Shown: positions 48,906 through 62,400 of the stretch, piece by piece
How positions within the stretch are numbered: position 1 is the first letter of the stretch
Layout: each line of letters begins with the position of its first letter
Assembly (NCBI GenBank): GCA_025642075.2
Contig: JAODUO010000861.1
Span: forward strand, 135,437-199,436
From: Ridgeia piscesae
Taxonomy: Eukaryota > Annelida > Polychaeta > Sabellida > Siboglinidae
Length of the DNA stretch: 64,000 nucleotides
Direction: 5' to 3'
Notes under the pieces: generated by a model
What the model saw: only the letters and a program-made list of their open reading frames with translations
What the model was told of the DNA's origin: nothing
Databases searched by the model: none
Translations under genes and position numbers: made by a program

Positions 48906-51900
48906 GTGAGCTTTGATAGAAAACAGTAGTTTGTGAAAATTTTCATCAAGTTGGAAGTATATTATTCAAGAAATATTTATGATTACATAACTAGTAATTT
49001 CTACTCACATCAACGTTTCAGCCACCATCAGCAGCCTTCATCAGGAACTGAATTGTCACTGCTCGCTAGATGGCATGGCGAGCAGAAGTCCTGTCTCATA
49101 TGTGACTAAGTCTGTAGCCCCCCTCGACCCTCGTCTCTGTTCATAGTTAGTACTGTCTTCCTAATCTAGAATCCTAATCCAATTCAGTTCCTGATGAAGG
49201 CCACCGATGGTGGCTGAAACGTTGATGTGAGTAGAAATTACTAGTTATGTAATCATAAATATTGCTTGAATGAGGATAATAGTTATCATAAAATTTTGGG
49301 GGAAAACTATAAGCAAATATATTTGATTTATTCCTTTAAAAAATGGGCATTTATAGCTTACTGATAGAATAGCTCTCTATAATTTTTCATGTTGTTAACT
49401 TTTTAATAAATGAGCACTGACAGTGACATGTATACACTTGGAAATATCTAGTAAATAGTAACACAATTGAACTATCACCACCCACAATATTATATTTATT
49501 TAAGTAATAATTAGATATCAGGTGATCGAATATTACACATTGTCCAGCTATGTGGTCAGTCACACCCATAAACAGATACAGGTACTAAGAGTTAACAGAA
49601 TAAAGTGAGTCACAAGCCTATCCCCACAGAAGTACTGAAGTGTAGTTGTAACCATGGCAAGTGTTGTGACTGTTGTCACATAGATCAGACAAATGGACTA
49701 AGCATAGACTCGTGACAAGCTCAATCAGTTCAGGTCATGACTCGTTCATCAATGTTGGTATGTCCTCAATTCTCAAAACCACCTGTCCTGAAAGAAGGCC
49801 TGCCAGAGTTGATAGCACATTTGGCAGTGTGATGAAAACACTGCCTAACTACTTGTGCATTGTGATTTGATTGGACAAACATTAAATTGACTGGCCAATT
49901 CAGTTGGATTTTTTAATTTTAAGTTAGTTTTAATATCATTCGGTCAGTTAGAACGTTATTAAATATAGATAGTGAGTAAGTGACTAGTGACCAAAACTTA
50001 ATTTTTAAATAATGCATGGTATTATGGTATGTAATATATCATTAAAATAAATTTCACTGGTCACGATTTTTTTTAAAGAATTGGCTTAGTTTATTTTGTG
50101 ATAAAATTAATATGACTTTGTACCTAGACTCAGCCTAGTGAAATTACAAGCAATCAGTTGTATCTGATCAGTCCTCAATGTCAAGGATTTTACACTATTT
50201 GTTCACCAGACAAGAGCTACTTGAGCTTAATATTATCCAATAAAAGATCTACTGACTAACTTAGCGCTTGCACTAAATTGACATGACACTGTCTGGTATT
50301 TCGGTACTGATCTAGTATTTGGCCAATATCATTACATCTAGAAATATGTATAATTTATGTGAACTGAATCATTTTACATAAATTTTTAAACCGTCCATCT
50401 ATTCTAGGTCACATAAGTGTTTGCATACGACTGATGTTTATGTTATATAATATGATACACTGCTGTGCCTAACTGCATATATAAATTCCACAGGTCTGTA
50501 CAGATAGACCGGGACAGCTGTCCTGATCACCTGATGCAAATTGATTTATGTTCCCATATTTCCTCAGCTATTGTAGTTTCAAGGCAATACTTTTCTTAAA
50601 TGAAGCAGTTGCTGATCTAATAACATTAATGTCCTCGTTATGTGACTACATCAACTCATCAAATGAACATAAATTGTCAGACCAAACTTACTTATCTCTT
50701 TTTAGGTCACAAGCCAACCCAGTTAAGTCTGTGTCAATACTAAAGCTATGACCTGTACCTGGTGTGGTCAAGGCTTGTTTGGGGCCTGAACAGACAACTC
50801 CACATTGGGGGCCATTACAAAAATTGCGGAGATATTTCAAGAAAATCTAATTATGATAAATAGATGTTGCGTATCTTACATTAAATCTGGTACCAATGAT
50901 CATGTTTTGTCCTCTCTCTAGTGTTAGTGTCACTGTACAGGGCAAACTAACTGTAGTTTCTAAAAACCCTTGACATCTCTAGTAGTAGTATTATTTAAAT
51001 AAACCATGGTCAGTTAAACGCATTAATACGATTAATAATTAGTCCCAATTTACGTTTTAATTACATGAAGTATCATAGCCGTGAAACGCTCATCACAATA
51101 TATGTACCCGGTACTTGCAATTATCCATGTGTAGGTATTTCAGTCTGAATCAAATTACATCACAGGTGCCCCACTTATCTTTTATATAGTTTATCATATA
51201 TTTATAAATAAATTATAAATGTGACAAACTTAACTACTGATACACAGGTTTTTGATAAAGTGCAGAACTGACCTCGAACCCACCTACTCCTGCATTTATG
51301 ATTTTATCTGATGATAACTGTTGTAGTATTTGCACACTCCCAAACTATCAGAGATAAGGTGAGATAACAGACAGTTGGAATGTGTATTAATTCCTGAACA
51401 ATTGGCTTATGCCCCCTACAGTTTGAGTCTAATCTTGGTCGTGTAGAGAACTTGTCTTAAGAGGGCCAATGGTTACAGATAACCTTGCTGATACAACATT
51501 TTATTTGCCACCAAAGTCACCCCAGGGTGATATTTGTTGAGTTATGATAAACTCTCATCAGAAATTATTCTGTTTTCGTGTGAAGCATATAATTGTGGCT
51601 GCTATAGAATGCTACATATTTCACTTCTGGTCTGAATAAACAATGAGCTGAGTCAGAGAAGTCAGGAATCACAACACACTGCCGTATTGTTTTATCAATC
51701 TGGGTTGAATAATTCTGTAAACATGAGTTAACATTCCGCAGATACAAGTGGCATGTTGATCTCGAGGAATGTGCTCTGCGTATTCTTGCAACTTTTCGGC
51801 ATTGCATGTTTCACGCTAATAATAGGCTTCATCAGTGCCCATTGATGTAGCACTATCTACTGGTAGTGCTGGGCCCCAGACAGGGCATTCTGGTTGTGCA

Positions 51901-53745
51901 ACATGATCATTGAAATCAGCTGAATGCTTATCTTACTTTTGATAGAGAGTTTTAGTGAACTGGATAAGTAGCTGTAGTAATCTCACTCACTAATGACCCA
52001 GTTATGGCCCCTACCCTCCACTGAAGTGCTGTGTGTGACTACGGACATGGCTGTACAGTGTACATAAATGTTTTACAACAGCAGTCTATGTTTTCTTGAC
52101 ACTGAATCTTTAGTGAGAAATCTCCTTGTCGATGGGTTGTGGTGAAAGATATTCACCCAGCTATGTTTTAGAACAAAGTAATCACGCATCTCACCCATCA
52201 GACCCCAAGCGCAGTTACATGTCAGCAGACGGTTGTGTTTTTGATGCAGTCGAACTATTTCAATTACACATTTTATGCAAGTTTGTACTTTCCTGTCTGC
52301 ATTGCAGAACTTATGTACAACGTTCTATATGTGTGATTGTATTAAATTTAGCTTAATATTAAATAAATATAAAATTATATGGTGGTATTTATTTATTGAG
52401 TTGATTTACTTCCACATTCCTCAGTTAAGGAGGTAGAGTCGAATTAGTCGTTTGTTCTCATTAGAACACCTAAGTAGACTATACTACACAGATAATTATT
52501 TTGGACACACTTTCATGATGTTTCATCACTAATTGCCTACAGGGAGTTTGACCCGAATAACGTTTGTCATAAGTTGCTGATTATGTAATCATAATGCTCT
52601 GTTTGGATCATCCTGTGCAGGAACAACCAGTGCATTGGGCTGATTGCCATGTGCCATGTGATTCCCTGTGTGTGCTGGTGCAAGCCTCTAGGTGTAGTCA
52701 AATCTGAATAGCCTAGTGTTCACTGCCCAAATGTTGGTTTAACGTGGTTATGGAGTAGATTAAATATTTCCGTTTGTAAAATAATACATGGATTCATTCA
52801 TTCATGATTAGGATGAAGGCTGTCGTTTGGGTGACAACAGGGATCAGAGATGTTTTCAAATTGTCCCGGCTTACTAAACACAGTCGCAGTCAATGCACCA
52901 CCAACGTCAACATAATGTCAAGAATGAACTAACAAATAAAACACCCTTTCCATGTAAAGACCCTTCACCGAAGTTCGACAATTTGTCTTGCTACCTGCTG
53001 CGGCGTGAATCATTACACACCTGTAATCAACACCATTGTCTGTCCGCAGGTGCACGCGTACATCATCTCGCACCTGAAGCGTGAGATGCCATCGATGTTC
53101 GGGAAGGAGGCGAAGAAGAAGGAGCTGATTGCGAACCTGCCAGAGATCTACCGTCAGCTGCAGCAGGAACACCAGATCTCCCTCGGAGACTTCCCGAAGG
53201 TGGAGCACATGCAGGAGGTGTTGGCCCACCAGGACTTCACCAAGTTCCACGCCCTCAAGCCGAAGCTCATCGAACAGGTTGATCGCATGCTCGCCGAGGA
53301 CATCGCACGCCTCATGCAGATGATTCCTCACGAGGAGGAGGTGCGCTCCACCGACCCATGTGTCAAGGGCGGGGCGTTTGACGGCATGGAGGACAGCCCG
53401 TTTGGCGTCGGGATCGGGGAGGGCGTTGACAAGGGTCGAGGGGAAGGAGAGTGGGTTGTGTCGAAGGATCGGTACAAGTACGACGATGTCTTCCAGAGCC
53501 TCAACCCCGTCGACGGGAAGGTGTCCGGTGCCGCGGCCAAGTCGGAGATGGTCAAGAGTCGGCTGCCGAACTCGACCCTCGGGAAGATCTGGAAGTTGTC
53601 CGACATCGACCGGGACGGCATGCTGGACAGTGACGAGTTCGCGCTCGCGATGCACCTCGTGAACATCAAGCTGGAGGGACATGACATTCCCAGCGAGCTC
53701 CCCGACCATCTAGTGCCTCCCTCCAAGAAGGGGTTCTCTCCCTAA
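48000..53745 (+). CDS. EHD-family dynamin-like ATPase (EHD1/3/4 type), whole gene
   Basis: Two coding exons (48000-48905 and 53050-53745) join in phase 0 at AK|VH to give 533 aa, the normal EHD length. EHD proteins oligomerise on tubular membranes and drive endocytic recycling. Seen: N-terminal helix FCNVSEGLRKLYKQKLYPLE; P-loop GQYSTGKTT (62-70); switch I PEPTTDGF; DTPG (150-153); NKAD (216-219); helical domain through ~400; linker with SPF (418-420); C-terminal EH domain (~440-533) with a canonical EF loop D487-IDRDGMLDSD-E498. The start is the ATG at 48000, which gives the family MFS-start; an in-frame GTG at 47970 is not needed. It is closer to the RME-1/Past1/EHD1 group than to any bacterial dynamin. 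Assigning one vertebrate paralogue is not justified. Confidence 0.97.
48964..49271. mobile_element. Foldback element, 91-bp inverted arms, with hammerhead-like core motifs
   Basis: The arms 48964-49054 and 49181-49271 are inverted copies identical at 87 of 91 positions, around a 126-base loop. The right arm on the plus strand, and the left arm on the minus strand, carry CTGATGA, a hairpin and GAAAC in the order of a hammerhead ribozyme core. Such cores are known in Penelope-like and other small retroelements. It lies 58 bases into EHD intron 1. No transposase or reverse transcriptase is present. Confidence 0.7.
49272..53049. other. EHD intron 1, unique part
   Basis: AT-rich intron, no array and no coding region supported. 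AGCACTA-TAGTGCT at 51849-51870 is a short hairpin. Confidence 0.55.
53050..53745 (+). CDS. EHD exon 2: helical domain and EH domain
   Basis: Begins VHAYIISHLKREMPSMFGKE after GTCTGTCCGCAG and ends DHLVPPSKKGFSP before TAA. It is much richer in GC than its surroundings. It contains HQISLGDFPK, QDFTKFHALKPKL and the EH domain, whose IWKLSDIDRDGMLDSDEFAL would bind NPF-type peptides. Confidence 0.97.
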   Translation: MHAYIISHLKREMPSMFGKEAKKKELIANLPEIYRQLQQEHQISLGDFPKVEHMQEVLAHQDFTKFHALKPKLIEQVDRMLAEDIARLMQMIPHEEEVRSTDPCVKGGAFDGMEDSPFGVGIGEGVDKGRGEGEWVVSKDRYKYDDVFQSLNPVDGKVSGAAAKSEMVKSRLPNSTLGKIWKLSDIDRDGMLDSDEFALAMHLVNIKLEGHDIPSELPDHLVPPSKKGFSP

Positions 53746-54329
53746 GCCCCGTATCCCAACTGTGGGGTGGTTGACATATGACACTGCTGAGGTCTGGTTG
53801 TATATACACCAGGTAAGATGACCAACACGTGAGACTGAGGATTAAATGGACCGTGGACACATGGCCAAGGAATCAAGTGCTCGCTTCAGAGTCCATGAAA
53901 TGTGCAATGACTCTCACACGGATAGGTGTGAACCGTCATGACGTGTGTTTACAGGTGTTTAGTTCAGTCACTTGAACTTGGAGAGATAGAGAGACGTTTG
54001 GTTGTTGCGTGTGCTTGCTGAACACCCTGCCAGAGACATACGATGGCAAGGCACCAGTTGTGGTCATTGTGATTGTAACATGGGAGACGGGGGGGAACCA
54101 GTGCACCATCACAGACGTGCCATATTTTTGGGGTTAAATACTATTTTTGCTTTTATATTCCAAAAAAATCCATAATATTTTTCATTGGTAAACCGTTTTG
54201 TTAAGATCAGATGTCACTGTCTACACACTGACCCAGCTGTGTCGTGTACCTGCATAGGAATCAGTTAGGTGTCTACAGAAACTGTCAAATGCCACCATCT
54301 TTCCGGTCACCTACTGTGCTTCAAATAAA
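53746..54329 (+). other. Probable 3' UTR of EHD
   Basis: Non-coding sequence after the stop, with a first consensus AATAAA at 54324-54329. Another AATAAA occurs at 55455-55460, so a longer 3' UTR is possible. Confidence 0.45.
54324..54329 (+). terminator. Candidate polyadenylation signal of EHD
   Basis: AATAAA ~580 bases after the stop codon, followed by a TGTTGTTGGG stretch that could serve as the downstream GT-rich element. Confidence 0.4.
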
Positions 54330-57300
54330 ATCTATAAATGTTGTTGGGAATCTGCCTGTTTTCTTTGACCACTTTGTTTTTCTTATTTGGTTTCATGAAC
54401 ACTTATGAAATTATATAATTTGTTTTCATTTGAACCAAGTCTTATAATGAGTACAAGTGTATTTCTCCCGTCGCCAAAAAGAATTGGTATTCTGTATTGG
54501 CATTTGTGTGGTTGGCTGTAAGGTGGGTCACAATTAAGTATTGGTGGCTGTGGCCAGGGAGTTATTCCATGTCAATGTTGTTTCACATGCAGTTGTCAAT
54601 AGAGCACTGCAATCACAGCCATCGTTATGGTGCACGACAATCACAGTCGTTCCAGTGCATGTCGATAAGATCTTGATTGAATGCACGGCGATTGTCACAT
54701 TGCTCTCTGTTGTCATCAGGGCAATCATGTTCTGCTTGGGGACACATGTATGACGTCAAACTCAACCTTCTCACAATACACAGGATGTGGACGGATCCCG
54801 TGTATCATTTTCACTTGTTTTAAAATTTCACTTCCTGTTTCTCACTTCCACTCGGTTTGGACTGTGTGTAAAAAAATTGAGACTGGACAGCTACTTTAGA
54901 TTGATTAGAACGTTATCTTTTTTACAACGGCTTTTCACGTCCTTTTGTGTATGTTGTCATGTAACATTTGGTGGACAGACGAGGATGTGTATATCAAGCG
55001 GTGAGGCGGGCGCACGTTGCCAGTATCCTCGCAGGGGAGTAATCGTGTAATCAGACAAATTTACATATTTTCTCTTACAATCTGGTGACTGGGTAAATTG
55101 TTAGTTTGCGACAGTTCTTGATACTGGAGCGGTCCAATATTTATTCATGACATGGTTTCTCTAAAGGTCCGTGTTTATATGGTACACTAGATGTACTTGG
55201 CAAAGTACCGTGACATTTGGCGGTTAATTTAGCCGTGAGACGTGGTTACACCCTGTTTAATTAGATGGTCTGTCGTGGTTCAGTGGTCGTCAGCTGTCTG
55301 TCGTTGTCCGCTGCGTAGGACATTTTGTACACAGCAATTACACCTGTATGCATGTTTGTATGTGCCTATACGTACACATATAATATATATATATATATAT
55401 TCACTGTTGTAGAAATAGACGATGTAAAGTTAGTATTGTCTTTCGATGTGTGTAAATAAATTACTCTAATTAATCTGCCAGTATCGGTTTACTGCCGGAA
55501 AGATGCTTGAAGATAAAGTGTACATCACAGCACGAGGCACTTGTAAAATAACTGCACCTTCTGCTTGTTCCAGCTAGTGCTTATTGTTGTTTTAGTTTGT
55601 CTATTGCTAACATGACTTCTTGTTTTACTGGTGGCCTACGTTTAGGAAATTGTGCATTGTAAGAGGCATTCTGTGTGCATGTATATGAGTGGTGTTTATA
55701 TTCAGTATGTCGCTGGGCTACAGATTAATGTTTGTGTTTGTGCCTTTCTGTTAGCCGATTCAATTGTACTTGGTTTTATTGTGACAGGCGTACATGCCTG
55801 TTGTGTGACTGAACAGTCTGAGCATGTGTGTTATATCTCTTCACGTTTTGTTGTTAATTATAGAAATGACAAACATAGGCCTGAATCTAGCAGTTAATTA
55901 TAGAAATGACAGCGTTAACTGTGGTAAACATGGCGTGAATCTAGTAGCGGCTTGCTGGAAGATAATCTATGGTTTATAGGCTGCCTAACTACACATACTG
56001 ACACCCAGTGGGTTTAAAGGTGACTCACAGTCATACAGGTCCCGCAAGACTGCTACAGCCTGGCCTATAAACTAGTTCATATAAAATGTACGGTTGATAT
56101 TCTGATATACGCTGTACTGTGCATAGCCTATTTAGTGTTTGGTTTTTGCACATTTCTCCTTCAGTTCTGGCGGTCTGTCATTGTCAGTACTGTCAGTATT
56201 TCCAGGAAACTTGGTGACGTGTACAGGATTTGTAGATTGTGGGTATCACTGGGCAAGGGTGACTTATAGTAGAGGTGTGTGGGGGCAGCAGGGGGCATTC
56301 TGGGAATCGGGATGGATCTTTGATGGTGTAGTTTTCGTGCATCAAAGTGCCATTGAAGAAAGTTGACTGTCATGTAGTTTAAAGAAGCAAAGTGCATGTG
56401 CAATGTGTACATTGAATTGTAATATTGTCTTCGTAAAATTGTGGTTTCACAGATTAAAATGCCTCGAAACATGAAAAAGGCAGCCATGGGTATCTACAAT
56501 TGTGTTTTGAATGTTGTATGGTGGGTTCACGTCAAGATATTTTGCAATTATGGATTACGTAAAGGATCGTTCTGGATTTACTGCTCTCTGTTAGAAATAT
56601 GATGGTAGAAATTGGGCATTCAATTTGTGTTGTTAAAGCGTTTTTGTATAGAGCATTTGTGAAATATTTGTAGAGATCTTCCTAGTGGCATTTCATATTT
56701 GGACTATCATATTTTGGAAAACTGACATTGGATCATTTCACCATGAGGACGTAATCTTCAGTCTACAGTCTGTCGGTCTTTAAGTTGTGTGAGTCAATGA
56801 CTATATGAGAAATTCATTATGAAACTGAAGCATGTGAAAAGTGTGTTATACTTATAGGTATACTGTTGGAGTTGGATGACAGTAATGTTCCCGTAGCTGT
56901 AACAGACAAAGGTTACTTATCGCCAGTGTAACAGATGTGTTGGGTTATGTAACCCGAGGCACTCTACCCTGTTAAGGGGTGATGTATCCGTCTACCCTGA
57001 GAGAACCATCTCGCTTCCAGTGTGTCAGGCGTGACTGTCTAGACTACTGAACCAGCTGTTTCACGACATACACAGCATTGTAGTTTTTTGGTTTTTTACT
57101 CTCTTCGGGTGGACAGAAACCCTGTGTTTGTTTTCTTGGCCTTCCTGTCGTAGTGACATGCTACAGTGTTACTAGTTGCCATATGTATTGATCCTGCTGA
57201 TTACTGCTGCCCACCAAGGCACTGGTACAATTGGCCTTCAGGTCCTGGCCCGTGTTCAGTTTGAGATCAATGCCCACGATAGAGTACCTTGCACTGAGTA

Positions 57301-58590
57301 GCCTCAGCTGTATGCTGTAAGCACTCACTGATTTGTTGGTATTAATTCTATGGATGCTGTCATAGATCCGTGAAGTTCAGAAGTCTTATTTGTTTAACAT
57401 TAGTACAAACCTCCCCTGTACTTGATATTGGACATCCAGTCTTTACAGTCAAAATTGATATTTATGTCAATATGTGTTTGCATGATTCACTCATCACATG
57501 GCACGATAATAGCAATAAAATTTCTTGTGATACTTAGTGATGATTTGTCGCCCCACAGAAACACACTGATTCAATCGCCTCTTACCTTTTCTGTGTGAAC
57601 TTTGACCTGTGGGGTGTATGACCTTGGTAGTGTGACTACAGGTGCAGCATCAGGAGGAAAGGTTTTAGGACAATACATGTTAAACACCAATTCTAAAATT
57701 TCACACATTCTGGGTGAACTTTCAGAAATGAAACGTACAAGAACCGTAGCCGCCATTCTGGTTGAGTTTGGATTCTTAACACATTCTAACATCATCTACA
57801 AGTTTATGTAATGACGAAATACAAAAGTGCGTTATTCTGTCTGATGAACAAGTTCATCTCGTGTTGCCCTGAAGCCTGACTGGTCAGTGTAGTAGAGTGC
57901 TTATGATCCCTACGCGGGGTGACGGTACCTGGAGGGTGGATCCATCAGGGTCTTGATGATGGTAGAGAGTTGTACCTCAACCCCACACAGTTTCTGTCGT
58001 TGCTTCGTCAGTACTGCTCAGCTCTTGTGTTTTACAAGACACGAGTCGTACATGTGAAATATCTTTGTGCAAGTTTATTTTCCACAGCAACTGTAGACGA
58101 GGAATCACAATAAAGTAACAGACACACTACATGGTGATGTTGATTCTCATCAATGTCACTGGTGACATTGATGATAATGTGAACTTGTTAGTGGGCAAAT
58201 TACTATAACTATTGCCAAAGTATTACACTGTACAGTCTGTGTACAATTATGATACAATTACATTTTGATTGTGTTTCAGTTTAGAGGAGTTGTAGGTATG
58301 TGTATTATAGATAGCTAAGTAGTCGTAAATAAATTATTTTCTGCCATGCGTGTGATATGGTTTTGTTTAGTACTATTCTGGTTCAGTCCACATGGTTTCA
58401 GTTTAGTAAAATGTTACGTGTTAATTACAATTCGTGCAGTAGATTGTGGTAGTTTGGTTTTGTCTTTCTCAAACAAAACTTATGTTGCAGAAATCATCTG
58501 AAATCATTTAGGATTTTTTTTTTAAACAACAACAACAAAATTAGTTTATTATTTTACAAATAGTATTTATGTCAACAATACCACTAATAT

Positions 58591-58657
<67 letters not shown>

Positions 58658-59485
58658 ATATAAAGACACACACTTTGACTTGATCTTTGCAATTTAAAAT
58701 CTGGTAGCTGGTAATTCGTTTTACTGCAATGTAAAAATATCCTTGAAAAGTCATCTACCTTGTGTAAGTCGCCACATAAAGTACTTTTGTTTAATTTAGT
58801 AACATTTTACCTCAACTAAGTAAACATGGGTTCCATTAAAGATGCTGCTATTGTTTTTACAATGTACCTTCATTACATTAATCTTACTTTTTCCATGTCT
58901 TTCCCTAGTCTTTTATGCAGGATAACATTTTTACCGCTTCTGGTAGATAGAACTAGCTACATATCTGAACACAACTCAACATACATCCTGGGTACATGTG
59001 TGGAGTGAATGATGTACAGCTTCATACTCCTCAAATGTCTACTCGTCCATCTAAATTACTACCCATCTGAAACAAACACATGGGTGAGTAGGTTTCTAGA
59101 TAAATCTGTCTGCCTCTTACAGAGTGTAGTTGTCTGTGGCCCAAATTGGGTTTTACTCATGCAATATAACAAGGCCTATTACGTGTGACACAATTATATG
59201 CGTGTGACAGACACCGTGAAGTCATTTGGTGACACGCCACAACTGGGATGACGGTTTGAATATCCTGTTGAGTTGAACGTGCCATAAGTCCACGAGTCAC
59301 TGCTGTGACAAACACTTTCAAACACAGTTTTTCTTAGGCATGTAGTATTCATTAATAGGGTGTATGATTACCCCACAAGAGGGGTGCAGGCTCTGTACCT
59401 CTAATAATATAAATTACAAACAAACCTGATTCTGAAAAGTGTGAATATTCATGAATATCGTATAAGAGGAAGAATAAGACAGCTA
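54330..59485. other. Intergenic, no gene recognised
   Basis: Short open frames only. Contains (TA)n tracts at 55378-55400 and 58590-58660, a two-copy direct repeat (GTTAATTATAGAAATGACA) at 55852 and 55893, and a perfect 13-bp inverted repeat at 58147-58174. Confidence 0.5.
58590..58660. repeat. TA microsatellite
   Basis: About 70 bases of alternating TA with two AATA interruptions. Confidence 0.9.
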
Positions 59486-62400
59486 TAGAACCCCACGGGC
59501 CATCAACAATGTTGAATAGAACCCCACGGGCCATCAACAATGTTGAGTAGAACCCCAGGCCATCAACAATGTTGAGTAGAACCCCACGGGCCATCAACAA
59601 TGTTGAGTAGAACCCCACGGGCCATCAACAATGTTGAGTAGAACCCCACGGGTCATCAACAATGTTGAGTAGAACCCCAGGGCCATCAACAATGTTGAGT
59701 GAACCCCACGGCCATCAACAATGTTGAATAGAACCCCACGGGCCATCAACAATGTTGAGTAGAACCCCCCGGGGCCCTCAACAATGTTGAATAGAACCCC
59801 ACGGCCATCAACAATGTTGAGTAGAACCCACGGGCCATCAACAATGTTGAATAGAACCCAGGCCATCAACAATGTTGAATAGAACCCACGGGCCATCAAC
59901 AATGTTGAGTAGAACACGGGTCATCAACAATGTTGAGTAGAACCCCACGGGCCATCAACAATGTTTAGTAGAACCCAGGGCCATCAACAATGTTGAATAG
60001 AACCCCAGGCCATCAACAATGTTGAGTAGAACCCAGGGCATCAACAATGTTGAGTAGAACCCCGGTCATCAACAGTGTTGAGTAGAACTCAGCCATCAAC
60101 AATGTTGGTAGAACCCCCCGGCCATCAACAATGTTGAATAGAACCCAGGCCATCAACAATGTTGAGTAGAACCACAGGCCATCAACAATGTTGAGTAGAA
60201 CCCAGGGTCATCAACAATGTTAGTAGAACCCCACGGGCCATCAACAATGTTGAGTAGAACACCCGGGCCATCAACAATGTTGATGAACCCATGGGCCATC
60301 AACAATGTTGAGTAGAACCCCGGGCCATCAACAATGTTGAGTAGAACCCCATGGGCCATCAACAATGTTGAGTAGAACCCATGGGCCATCAACAATGTTG
60401 AGTAGAACCCCACGGGCCATCAACAATGTTGAGTAGAACCCCAGGCCATCAACAATGTTGAATAGAACCCCATGGGCCATCAACAATGTTGAGTAGAACC
60501 CCATGGGCCATCAACAATGTTGAGTAGAACCCATGGGCCATCAACAATGTTGAATAGAACCCCACGGGCCATCAACAATGTTGGTAGAACCACAGCCTCA
60601 ACAATGTTGAATAGAACCCATGGGCCATCAACAATGTTGAGTAGAACCCCATGGCCATCAACAATGTTGGTAGAACCCCTGGCCATCAACAATGTTGAGT
60701 AGAACCCCAGGGGGATCAACAATGTCGAATAGAACCCCATGGGCCATCAACAATGTTGAGTAGAACCCCATGGGCCATCAACAATGTTGAGTAGAACTCC
60801 ATGGGCCATCAACAATGTTGATAGAACCCCATGGGCCATCAACAATGTTGAGTAGAACCCCACGGGCCATCAACAATGTCGAATAGAAGCCCATGGGCCA
60901 TCAACAATGTTGGGTAGAACCCCATGGGCCATCAACAATGTTGAGTAGAACTCCATGGGCCATCAACAATGTTGAATAGAACCCCATGGGCCATCAACAA
61001 TGTTGAATAGAACCCCACGGGCCATCAACAATGTTGAATAGAACCCCATGGGCCATCAACAATGTTGAGTAGAACCCCATGGGCCATCAACAATGTTGAG
61101 TAGAACCCCATGGGCCATCAACAATGTTGATAGAACCCCCTGGCCATCAACAATGTTGAGTAGAACCCCATGGGCCATCAACAATGTTGAATAGAACCCC
61201 ATTGGGCCATCAACAATGTTGTAGAACCCACGGGCCATCAACAATGTTGAGTAGAACCCCATGAGCCATCAACAATGTAATGAACCCCATGGGCCATCAA
61301 CAATGTTGAATAGAACCCCACGGGCCATCAACAATGTTGAATAGAACCCCACGGGCCATCAACAATGTTGAGTAGAACCCCATGGGCCATCAACAATGTT
61401 GAATAGAACCCCATGGGCCATCAACAATGTTGAATAGAACCCCATGGGCCATCAACAATGTTGAGTAGAACCCCATGGGCCATCAACAATGTTGAGTAGA
61501 ACCCCATGGGCCATCAACAATGTTGAATAGAACCCCATGGGCCATCAACAATGTTGAATAGAACCCCATGGGCCATCAACAATGTTGAGTAGAACCCCAT
61601 GGGCCATCAACAATGTTGAGTAGAACCCCACGGGCCATCAACAATGTTGAATAGAACCCCATGGGCCATCAACAATGTTGAGTAGAACCCCATGGGCCAT
61701 CAACAATGTTGAATAGAACCCCATGGGCCATCAACAATGTTGAGTAGAACCCCATGGGCCATCAACAATGTTGAGTAGAACCCCACGGGTCATCAACAAT
61801 GTTGAGTAGAACCCCACGGGCCATCAACAATGTTGAGTAGAACCCCATGGCCATCAACAATGTTGAATAGAACCCCATGGGCCATCAACAATGTTGAGTA
61901 GAACCCCATGGGCCATCACAATGTTGAGTAGAACCCCACGGGCCATCAACAATGTTGAGTAGAAGCCCACGGGCCATCAACAATGTTGAGTAGAACCCCA
62001 CGGGCCATCAACAATGTTGAGTAGAACCCCATGGCCATCAACAATGTTGAGTAGAACCCAGGGTCATCAACAATGTTAGTAGAACCCACGGGGGATCAAC
62101 AATGTTGAGTAGAACCCAGGGGCCCTCAACAATGTTGAAATAGAACCCCCCGCCATCAACAATGTTGAATAGAACCCCACGGCCATCTACAATGTTGAGT
62201 AGAACCCACGGGCCATCAAAACAATTGGTAGAACCCACGGGCCATCAACAATGTTGAGTAGAACCCCACGGGGCCCTCAACAATGTTGAATAGAACCCCA
62301 CGGCCATCAACAATGTTGAGTAGAACCCCACGGGCCATCAACAATGTTGAATAGAACCCCAGGGCCATCAACAATGTTGATAGAACCCCAGGGCCATCAA

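Noticed and set aside
52918..53709. 263-codon minus-strand open frame
   Set aside because: It is the antisense shadow of EHD exon 2, a GC-rich conserved coding exon.
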